Assembly (NCBI GenBank): GCA_027623815.1
Contig: JAQBUV010000103.1
Coordinates: 1-7,427 of the forward strand
Direction: 5' to 3'
Length of the DNA stretch: 7,427 nucleotides
Source: Casp-Chloro-G3 sp002816715
GTDB lineage: Bacteria; Chloroflexota; Dehalococcoidia; Lucifugimonadales; UBA3495
The notes beneath the pieces are model-generated. The model was given only the letters and a program-made list of their open reading frames with translations, ran no database searches and was not told the origin of the DNA. Each line of letters begins with the position of its first letter. Position 1 is the stretch's first letter. Both the position numbers and the translations under genes were made by a program. Shown piece by piece: positions 1-5,568 of the stretch.

Positions 1-26
1 TTCAAACCGCCATCGCAGCCTTGATC

Positions 27-512
27 TCACCGCCCTTGCGGTACATTATTGCTCCGCCGTTTACACCCCTGCGCTGCATCACTACCCTTTCCAGATATAA
101 ATTTGGCCTGAGCTTGCTGAGTGTCCCAGGCAGCGTCATATCCGTTGGCTGCCCGCAACTCATAAAGCTTCTCTCGAACCGCACGGATTTGGCGAGCAGA
201 CACAGTGGTCAATTTGGCAAGTTGAACCGCTGTCCCGCCACTGTCGATTAGCTTGATCAATCCTTGGTTTCTGGCCCACCAACGTTGCTCCGCGCGGCCA
301 CAGGCCACACTCAGTCGACTGCTGCGGATGTATTTGCGCGGGAGTGGGTGAAGATGGTCGATGACGCCCGCCGCTCCGGGGAAGACCGACTCCAATTCAG
401 GGAGCTCAATCTTGGGATAGTAGTAGTTGCCGCACTGAAAGCATCGGAACTCGTCGCCATCTGGCAGCAGGTCCCCCTGGCATTTGCGACAAGCTTTGAA
501 AAAAACCTGCAA
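27..512 (-). CDS. Zinc-ribbon protein with helix-turn-helix-like segment (putative DNA-binding protein)
   Basis: Encodes 161 aa from a TTG start. The N-terminus has a four-cysteine zinc ribbon (C8-x2-C11, then C24-x2-C27-G), a fold that usually binds nucleic acid or protein. Residues about 83-122 (starting NQGLIKLIDSGGTAVQLAKL, then TTVSARQIRAVREKLYEL) resemble a helix-turn-helix: helix, glycine-containing turn, and a second helix with the S-x-R-Q-I-R pattern typical of recognition helices. The C-terminal 30 residues are polar and look disordered. TTG is favoured because GGAGAG (517-522) lies 4 nt upstream. A CTG further upstream (522-524) is possible, and an in-frame stop at 543-545 limits extension. 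No ATG sits near the zinc ribbon. A transcriptional regulator is the natural inference, but the family is not recognised and no target is visible. It is separated from the transporter operon by about 700 bp, so a functional link is unproven. Confidence 0.7.
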   Translation of the reverse strand: MQVFFKACRKCQGDLLPDGDEFRCFQCGNYYYPKIELPELESVFPGAAGVIDHLHPLPRKYIRSSRLSVACGRAEQRWWARNQGLIKLIDSGGTAVQLAKLTTVSARQIRAVREKLYELRAANGYDAAWDTQQAQAKFISGKGSDAAQGCKRRSNNVPQGR

Positions 513-1069
513 TCGTCTCTCCAGGAACCGACGCCGCCACCGCTACCAGACAGCAAATCCGGCCAGCCCCGAATTGCTATCGTAGGAGGACTGACCGGAC
601 TCTTGCGGAAAACCGTATGGACAGTGGTGGTCTATTTCAGCTTATATACCCATTTCGAAAGTCTCTAGGTAAACAACAATACATCTCCCGCATGGGGTAC
701 GAAATTACACCTATAACACACAAACTAAAGCCGAATCCGCTAAACTACGACCTCGAGCACCCTCTCCACTCCGCAGGCTGGTAATCAACCGCCTGCCACT
801 AAACCAAACCGGCTGGGGTCGACAACAAGACGCTTTTAACTGTCCGGTGGCAATGGGTTAAACTACCGAGATATTTAGCCCAACCTGCACTAGTCTTTCT
901 GTAGTCCCAAGTCCGGCAACTTTTCCAGCTATGCCCGTTTGGGACTCCCATTTTGAAGAGATCACTGAGCAAAATATGGGGGTAGTCTCCGAGAGAGCTA
1001 CCCCGCACCTAATTCCTACTCAATCAAAGGAAGCAAACAATTGACTGTTATTTAATACCAATACATGCG
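513..1069. other. Gene-poor intergenic stretch
   Basis: No convincing protein gene was found on either strand. Open frames here have no ribosome binding site, no recognisable domain and mostly overlap stops in neighbouring frames. The stretch holds the leader of the minus-strand zinc-ribbon gene; a possible -10 (TATAAG, minus strand, 641-646) is present but has no good -35, so no promoter is called. It also contains the hairpin at 773-796. The part between about 660 and 1030 is unremarkable in composition. Confidence 0.5.
773..796. repeat. Short strong inverted repeat (hairpin)
   Basis: GCAGGC (773-778) pairs perfectly with GCCTGC (791-796). The stem continues inward as GGT (780-782) with ACC (788-790) after a single unpaired base at 779, leaving a 5-nt loop. 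That is 9 base pairs in 24 nt. No T-run follows on either strand, so it is not a canonical intrinsic terminator. It could be a protein-binding site, a structured leader element or the remnant of a structured RNA. Confidence 0.45.
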
Positions 1070-1195
1070 ATGAGTACCACCCGACGGACTTGTGAATCGA
1101 GGACCTTGGAAGATCTGATCCAGTTAATCGAGGGCCCATTCTGGAATGAAGGTTGGGAGGCAATGAACATTGGGGGATGCAAGAACCGACATTGA
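1070..1195 (+). CDS. Possible small hypothetical protein (41 aa)
   Basis: A 41-codon ATG-to-TGA frame with a plausible amphipathic middle (TLEDLIQLIEGPFWNEGW) and two cysteines. It ends 28 bp before the 3' end of the minus-strand zinc-ribbon gene, a convergent layout that would fit a real gene. Against it: no Shine-Dalgarno at proper distance (the nearest purine run, AAAGGAAG, is about 40 nt upstream), no recognised domain, and a length at which random frames are common. TTGACT at 1041-1046 resembles a -35 but has no convincing -10. It could also be the decayed end of a larger gene. Confidence 0.2.
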   Translation: MSTTRRTCESRTLEDLIQLIEGPFWNEGWEAMNIGGCKNRH

Positions 1196-1223
1196 ATCCC
1201 GTCTCCGGTAAAGTTGCATGGCA

Positions 1224-1562
1224 TCACCTCACCATCATTCTCTGGAACAACCTGCCCAATCTCCTCAACCCATTTTGGCGCTGGCCAGGTACTATCTCAT
1301 TTACGGGGAAATCGGGGGCTGGTAAAGAAGGAATTTCTGCCTGGGCAGTTTCCAGAGCGAAAAGCTCATCACGGAGATCAGTAAGGTCGACTTCAAAGGG
1401 CCAACGCCTCCGGCAAGTATGACAATACAGATCCCCCAACCTCACTCTGTACTCCAAGCCTCTCGGTTCTCCCAGGCTCTTGCCACAACAGGGGCATCGT
1501 CCTTGTTTATACCATTCGATGGCAATATCAATTTTGTTGGCCTGGTCTTTGCTCTGAATCAT
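1224..1562 (-). CDS. Small zinc-ribbon protein at the end of the transporter operon
   Basis: Encodes 112 aa from ATG. Two cysteine pairs (C23-P-C-C26 and C47-H-T-C50, 20 residues apart) form a probable zinc ribbon. An N-terminal helix (IDIAIEWYKQG) precedes them. After them come an acidic, leucine-rich stretch (about 57-75), a proline-rich linker and a basic C-terminal helix (RQNGLRRLGRLFQRMM). No enzyme motif is seen. The frame is also open to a TTG at 1590-1592, which would add 10 residues, but that codon has no ribosome binding site. The ATG has GAGAG 9 nt upstream and AGGA immediately before it. The gene starts 37 bp after the stop of the last ATPase gene on the same strand with no terminator between, so co-transcription is likely. 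A role in regulating or accessorising the transporter is only inference from position; it could be an unrelated passenger. Confidence 0.65.
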   Translation of the reverse strand: MIQSKDQANKIDIAIEWYKQGRCPCCGKSLGEPRGLEYRVRLGDLYCHTCRRRWPFEVDLTDLRDELFALETAQAEIPSLPAPDFPVNEIVPGQRQNGLRRLGRLFQRMMVR

Positions 1563-1599
1563 TCCTGACAACTCTCGAATGGGCGGGGGCAATAGCTGG

Positions 1600-2574
1600 T
1601 TAGTACAGGTGGCAGGTCACCCGATGGCCCGGAGAGATTTCTTTCTCCACCGGCACGTCCACTGAGCACCGATCCATGGCGAAGGGGCATCTGGGGTGGA
1701 AACGGCAGCCGGTGGGTGGGTTGATCGGGGAGGGAACTTCCCCGGTCAGTACAATTTCTTCGTGGATTAAGTCCGGGTGGGATGGCAGTGCCGCTGAGAA
1801 CAACGCTTTGGTGTAGGGATGCAGCGGTTGCTGGTACAACTCCTCGGTGTCGGCAAACTCCACTATTTGACCCAGGTACATCACCGCCGTCTGGTGGGCC
1901 ATGTATCGAACCGTTGCCAGGTTGTGGGCAATGAGCAGGTAGCTTACGTTGAACTCTTCCTGCAAATCCTTCAGCAGGTTCATCACCTGAGCGCGGATGG
2001 ACACGTCCAGCGCTGACACCGGCTCGTCCAGCACAATTAGCTTGGGATTGGACACCAGGGCCGCCGCCACCGCGATGCGCTGTCTCTGGCCGCCGCTAAA
2101 CTCATGGGGGTAGTTGTGGGCGTGCTCCGGATGCAGGCCCACCTGGTCCATTGCCTGGCTCACTCGTTCGTCGCGCTCTTTGCTCGAGACATTCTGGTTG
2201 ACCACCAGGGCTTCGGCAACAATGTCGCGCACCCGCATTCTTGGACTGAGCGACGACCAGGGGTCTTGGAACACTGCTTGGACCTTGGTGCGGTAGTCCC
2301 GTAAATCCTGCCCCTTAAACTTATGAATATCCTGGCCTTCCAGAAAGACCCCGCCCGCAGTGGGCCGCTCCAACCGCAGCATGAGCTTGCTGGTGGTGGT
2401 CTTGCCGCAGCCCGATTCCCCCACCAGCCCCAGGGTTTCACCTTGACTGATGCTGAAGCTAATACCGTCAACTGCCTGAACGTAGCCAACGGTTTTCATC
2501 AGGATCAGCCCTTTGTTCACCGGGAAGTGCTTCTTCAGATTATCGACACGTACCAGGGGTTCGGTGGTTACCAT
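1600..2574 (-). CDS. dppF: Peptide/nickel-type ABC transporter ATP-binding protein (DppF/OppF family)
   Basis: A 324-aa cytoplasmic ATPase that would power import by pairing with the upstream DppD-like protein. All ABC motifs are present: Walker A GESGCGKT (52-59), Q-loop Q103, signature FSGGQRQR (159-166), Walker B LIVLDE (179-184), D-loop SALD (187-190) and switch H217. After the nucleotide-binding domain comes the oligopeptide/dipeptide C-terminal domain (about 230-324) with cysteines C290, C296, C303 and C321. This CX5CX6CX17C pattern is known in this family to ligate a 4Fe-4S cluster. Its length matches DppF/OppF (about 320-330 aa). The ATG lies 7 bp inside the end of the preceding ATPase gene, indicating translational coupling; GGAAG is 11 nt upstream. 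Assignment to DppF rather than DppD rests on gene order and the SGGQRQR signature. Substrate is unknown; OppF is an equivalent name. Confidence 0.95.
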   Translation of the reverse strand: MVTTEPLVRVDNLKKHFPVNKGLILMKTVGYVQAVDGISFSISQGETLGLVGESGCGKTTTSKLMLRLERPTAGGVFLEGQDIHKFKGQDLRDYRTKVQAVFQDPWSSLSPRMRVRDIVAEALVVNQNVSSKERDERVSQAMDQVGLHPEHAHNYPHEFSGGQRQRIAVAAALVSNPKLIVLDEPVSALDVSIRAQVMNLLKDLQEEFNVSYLLIAHNLATVRYMAHQTAVMYLGQIVEFADTEELYQQPLHPYTKALFSAALPSHPDLIHEEIVLTGEVPSPINPPTGCRFHPRCPFAMDRCSVDVPVEKEISPGHRVTCHLY

Positions 2575-3557
2575 GAGGCGTCTAACTTCCAGCAGTCGGC
2601 GCTGTGACCGCTTTCAATAGTAAAGGCTGGCGGGTATTCGGCAAGACACTTGTCTCTGGCGTGGGGGCAGCGGGGTTCAAACCGGCATCCTACCGGCAAG
2701 TTGGATAACAAAGGCGGCTGACCTTCAATAGAATACAGCCGGTCAACTCGTTCTTCAAGTTTGGGGACTGAGGCGATCAGAGCCTGAGTATAGGGGTGGG
2801 AAGGGCTGTTAAACAGGTTGCGACAGGTACCCTGCTCGACAATCCTTCCGGCGTACATCACCGCCACCCGGTCGCACATCCGGGCCACCACACCGAAGTC
2901 ATGGGTAATGAAAATAATTCCCAGTCCGGTCTTGGCCTGAATATCCTTCAGCAACCGCAGGTATTGCAACTGGATGGTCACGTCCAACGCGGTGGTTGGC
3001 TCATCGGCAATAATAACTGAAGGTTCGCAGGATATGGCGATTGCCCCCACCACGCGCTGCTTCATGCCCCCGCTCATCTGATGGGGGAAGTCCTCCAGCC
3101 TGCGCTCGGGAGCGGCCACGTTCACGTTACGCAGCGCATCGACTGCCCGCGCCACCATCCCTTTCCGGTTGTCTTTGCGGGCCACTCCCAGCGCTTCCAT
3201 CAACTGGTTGCCAATATTGAAAACCGGGTTTAGCGAGGTCTGAGGGTCTTGCAGGATCATGGAGATTTGCCGGCCGCGGACCTGGCGCATCTCTTCCTCA
3301 TTTTTCCCAAGCAGGTCTTCCCCATTCAGGAGAATTTCACCCCCGACGATGCGACCCGCCGGTTTGGGCAACAGTCGCAACAAAGAGAGGGCGGTCATGG
3401 TTTTGCCGCATCCCGACTCTCCAACTATGCCTAGTGTCTCCCCTTTACGCAGAAAGAAGCTGATGCCGTCTACCGCCTTAACGGTAGAGGTTCTGTTGAA
3501 AATGTAAGTGCGGAGGTCATTAACCTCCAGCACTACTTCTTCTTGAGTCAATGACAT
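2568..3557 (-). CDS. dppD: Peptide/nickel-type ABC transporter ATP-binding protein (DppD/OppD family)
   Basis: A 329-aa cytoplasmic ATPase, the first of the two energising subunits. Motifs: Walker A GESGCGKT (46-53), Q-loop Q103, signature MSGGMKQR (161-168, the methionine variant common in DppD/OppD), Walker B VIIADE (181-186), D-loop TALD (189-192) and switch H219. The C-terminal oligopeptide-binding-transport domain (about 235-325) has C291, C297, C304 and C322, the same CX5CX6CX17C spacing as in the partner ATPase and consistent with a 4Fe-4S site as described for DppD proteins. The ATG follows the permease stop codon after one base, with GAGG 10 nt upstream. The end overlaps the next ATPase gene by 7 bp. 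Both features indicate tight translational coupling. Length is normal for the family and no motif is damaged. Confidence 0.95.
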   Translation of the reverse strand: MSLTQEEVVLEVNDLRTYIFNRTSTVKAVDGISFFLRKGETLGIVGESGCGKTMTALSLLRLLPKPAGRIVGGEILLNGEDLLGKNEEEMRQVRGRQISMILQDPQTSLNPVFNIGNQLMEALGVARKDNRKGMVARAVDALRNVNVAAPERRLEDFPHQMSGGMKQRVVGAIAISCEPSVIIADEPTTALDVTIQLQYLRLLKDIQAKTGLGIIFITHDFGVVARMCDRVAVMYAGRIVEQGTCRNLFNSPSHPYTQALIASVPKLEERVDRLYSIEGQPPLLSNLPVGCRFEPRCPHARDKCLAEYPPAFTIESGHSADCWKLDASW

Positions 3558-3558
3558 G

Positions 3559-4464
3559 CTAGACGTTCCTCAGTTTGGGGTCCAAGGTGTCCCTCAACCA
3601 GTCTCCAAACAGATTGAATGAGATAACCGTCAGCATTATAGCTATTCCGGGAAATGAGGACACCCACCAAGCAGTATCCACATATTCTCGCCCGCTGGCG
3701 ATCATCGCCCCCCAGGCTGGTGTCGGCGGGGGAATCCCTGCCCCTAAGAAACTCAACGATGCCTCTACGATTATGACCCACCCGACTTGTAAGGTGAGCA
3801 ACACTAGCAGAGTGTTGATCGTGTTGGGGAAAATATGCATCAACACTATTCGCGGAGTGGAACAGCCGACCACTCTGGCTCTGTCTATGAAGTCTCTGGA
3901 CTTGATCGATAACACCTCTCCTCGAATCACTCGGGCGTACCTCGCCCACAATACCAAGGCGATGGCAATTACGATGTTGTACAGGTTGCCGCCCAGAGTA
4001 ACTACTAGCAATATGCCAAAGAGGATGATGGGAAAGGCTAACGTAGAATCGGCCAGACGCATCAAAATCATATCAACCCGGCCGCCATAGTAACCGGCCA
4101 CCAAGCCGATAGCCGCGCCCATCCCGCCTCCCAGCAACAAAGTGAACATTGCCACCATCATAGAGACGCGACCACCGTACATCAAACGGGTGGCGATATC
4201 CCGACCCAAGGCATCAGTTCCCAGAGGGTGGGCCCAGCTTCCCTCACTGGCCCACGCGGGAGGAATCAACCGTTCGGATAGGGAAGGTTTGGTGGGCGAA
4301 TGGGGTGACAATAAAGGAGCGAATATGGCGGTGAAGATTATTACGAAAATTATAGCGATGGGTATTATGGGCACCCGCCGCGATGACCGGGCAGTGGCCC
4401 GACCGCGGCCCATGATGCTCTTTATAGTGCCCCAAACCGGCACTCGTGCGTCGATAACGGCCAA
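3559..4464 (-). CDS. dppC: Peptide/nickel-type ABC transporter permease (DppC/OppC family)
   Basis: An inner-membrane permease subunit, 301 aa from the chosen TTG. About six transmembrane helices are visible (roughly 32-50, 99-124, 140-158, 162-175, 216-240, 270-287). Family hallmarks are the N-terminal FAPLLSPHSP, LGTDALGRDI (81-90), the EAA coupling loop DFIDRARVVGCSTPRIVLMH (191-210) that docks on the ATPases, and SFLGAGIPPPTPAWGAMI. It would form the channel with the DppB-like permease. Start choice: the frame stays open to 4599, but that extension overlaps the DppB gene and reads as low-quality sequence. TTG at 4462-4464 follows a GGAAGAGAGAG tract and lies 14 bp after the DppB stop. ATG at 4411-4413 (284 aa) is the alternative, with a weaker ribosome binding site. 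Identity is secure; the exact N-terminus is not. Confidence 0.93.
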   Translation of the reverse strand: MAVIDARVPVWGTIKSIMGRGRATARSSRRVPIIPIAIIFVIIFTAIFAPLLSPHSPTKPSLSERLIPPAWASEGSWAHPLGTDALGRDIATRLMYGGRVSMMVAMFTLLLGGGMGAAIGLVAGYYGGRVDMILMRLADSTLAFPIILFGILLVVTLGGNLYNIVIAIALVLWARYARVIRGEVLSIKSRDFIDRARVVGCSTPRIVLMHIFPNTINTLLVLLTLQVGWVIIVEASLSFLGAGIPPPTPAWGAMIASGREYVDTAWWVSSFPGIAIMLTVISFNLFGDWLRDTLDPKLRNV

Positions 4465-4478
4465 GTTACTCTCTCTTC

Positions 4479-5396
4479 CTAGTTGTACCTGATACGAGGG
4501 TCGATATATGCGTACAGCAGGTCTACCACCAGATTGACCACAATCACGACGGCCGCAATCATCAGAATCAGACTCTGCAGCACCGGAAAGTCGCGCCAAA
4601 TAATGGAATCGTAAACTAGTCGACCAAGGCCAGGCCAGGCAAATACAGTCTCCACCAGGATGGCGCCGGTAACGAAGGCGGCAAAATAGGTCCCGCTAAA
4701 GGTCAACACCGGGATCAACGCGTTTTTTAGCGAATGTTTCCAAATTATCTTGTATTCCGGCAAACCTTTGATGCGGGCCAGCTTGACGAATTCACTATCT
4801 AAAACCTCCAGCATGCTAGACCGGAGCAGCCGCATCACTCCGGCGGTTACAAACCAGCCCAGAGTAAAGGCTGGCATCAAGTAATGAGTGAATCCGCCGG
4901 TACCCGAAGCTGGCAGCAGGCCCAGTTGGACCGTGAAAACCTGAATCAGCATTATTCCTACCCAGAATTGGGGCAGGGATTGCCCCAAGACTGCAATCAG
5001 ATTGGCGCCGGTATCGACAAAGGTGTCCCGCTTTACTGCGGCAATCACCCCCAAAGGAATACCTGTAAGCAAGGTAATCACCATCCCGGCAGCGCCAAGC
5101 TTCAGCGAGTTCATTATTTTGGGCTGGATCAACTCGGTGACCGGGCGTCGGGCCTTGATGGATTGACCAAAGTCCAGCCTAGCCGCACCACTAATAAATT
5201 GCCAATACTGAACTGGCCAGGGCTGGTCTAGCTTGAGAGAAGCACGAAGCAGATCTTCAGCCTCTTGGGTAGCGTCGGGCGGCAGCATCAAACTTACCGG
5301 GTCGCCGGTCAGACGCCCCAGTACAAAAATAACCATAGACAGTAGGATCAGCGCCACGACCGCTTGGAAGAACCGGCTGACTATATACCGTTGCAT
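4479..5396 (-). CDS. dppB: Peptide/nickel-type ABC transporter permease (DppB/OppB family)
   Basis: An inner-membrane permease subunit, 305 aa, normal length for DppB. The first helix (about 9-28, within RFFQAVVALILLSMVIFVLG) is followed by a long extracytoplasmic segment (30-98) with LDFGQSI, as is typical of this family. Further helices lie at about 100-122, 131-160, 172-190, 231-250 and 273-295. The EAA coupling loop is EFVKLARIKGLPEYKIIWKH (202-221, conserved glycine G211). The C-terminal DLLYAYIDPRIRYN is also characteristic. It pairs with the DppC-like protein encoded 14 bp downstream. The ATG has only a weak AGGA about 14 nt upstream, so translation may depend on the structured leader in the gap before it. 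Substrate specificity cannot be judged from the permease. Confidence 0.95.
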   Translation of the reverse strand: MQRYIVSRFFQAVVALILLSMVIFVLGRLTGDPVSLMLPPDATQEAEDLLRASLKLDQPWPVQYWQFISGAARLDFGQSIKARRPVTELIQPKIMNSLKLGAAGMVITLLTGIPLGVIAAVKRDTFVDTGANLIAVLGQSLPQFWVGIMLIQVFTVQLGLLPASGTGGFTHYLMPAFTLGWFVTAGVMRLLRSSMLEVLDSEFVKLARIKGLPEYKIIWKHSLKNALIPVLTFSGTYFAAFVTGAILVETVFAWPGLGRLVYDSIIWRDFPVLQSLILMIAAVVIVVNLVVDLLYAYIDPRIRYN

Positions 5397-5481
5397 ATTC
5401 TATTTACGCGTCCTGGCAGTTGATCTAGCAAGAGATCGCCCATGTTACGCTGGGTCAGCCCTGAGGGATGCCAGTAAATAT

Positions 5482-5499
5482 CGGGTGATACGGGTGATA
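5482..5499. repeat. 9-bp tandem direct repeat
   Basis: CGGGTGATA occurs twice in immediate succession (5482-5490 and 5491-5499), abutting the hairpin at 5500. In the minus-strand transcript it lies just downstream of the stem, where a terminator's U-run would normally sit. It could be a simple slippage duplication or a protein-binding site. Confidence 0.75.
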
Positions 5500-5535
5500 A
5501 TACCAGGGTCGGTCTGCAGAGGCCGACCCTGGTAT
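5500..5535 (-). terminator. Strong hairpin after the binding-protein gene (attenuator or mRNA 3'-end stabiliser)
   Basis: ATACCAGGGTCGG (5500-5512) and CCGACCCTGGTAT (5523-5535) are perfect complements: a 13-bp stem with a 10-nt loop. It begins 33 nt after the binding-protein stop codon. In the minus-strand transcript the stem is followed by UAUCACC rather than a U-run, so it is a poor intrinsic terminator. In many SBP-permease operons such hairpins partly stop transcription or protect the upstream mRNA, giving more receptor than permease. That role is inferred here by position. Confidence 0.65.
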
Positions 5536-5568
5536 GGTTCAAATCCAGCGTAATTCTGGAAATTGGCG

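Larger units (their letters stand above)
5445..5553. repeat. 109-bp segment bounded by 9-bp inverted repeats
   Basis: TTACGCTGG (5445-5453) and CCAGCGTAA (5545-5553) are exact inverted copies enclosing the tandem repeat and the 13-bp hairpin. As RNA the arms could form an outer stem around the inner hairpin. As DNA they look like terminal inverted repeats of a tiny MITE- or REP-like element. No target-site duplication is visible just outside (CATG on the left, TTCT on the right), so mobility is unsupported. Confidence 0.45.
5397..5568. other. Structured gap between binding-protein and permease genes
   Basis: 172 bp without a gene, by far the longest gap in the operon. It contains a 13-bp perfect hairpin (5500-5535), an adjoining 9-bp tandem duplication (5482-5499) and a 9-bp inverted repeat that encloses both (5445-5453 with 5545-5553). 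No good internal promoter for the permease genes was found; a TTGCTA-like -35 on the minus strand has no -10 at proper spacing. Confidence 0.7.

Noticed and set aside
264..668. 134-aa open frame on the plus strand
   Set aside because: It is largely antisense to the zinc-ribbon/HTH gene, whose cysteine pattern and ribosome binding site make that strand the real one.
729..814. tRNA gene on the minus strand
   Set aside because: There is no TTCGANNC-like T-loop. A 7-nt TTGATTA loop is closed by only two pairs before mismatches, and the D-stem does not pair. It is kept only as a low-interest structural observation.
799..1008. 69-aa open frame on the minus strand
   Set aside because: No ribosome binding site, no recognisable domain, and a composition unlike the neighbouring proteins; probably random.
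1153..1422. 89-aa open frame on the plus strand
   Set aside because: Mostly antisense to the small zinc-ribbon gene at 1224-1562 and has no domain features.
4465..4599. N-terminal extension of the DppC-like permease
   Set aside because: It overlaps the DppB coding sequence, reads as Asp/Gly/Arg-rich sequence unlike any DppC N-terminus, and lacks a ribosome binding site.
5397..5450. Internal promoter for the permease genes
   Set aside because: A TTGCTA-like -35 on the minus strand is 19 to 23 bp from any -10-like hexamer, and the match is weak overall.
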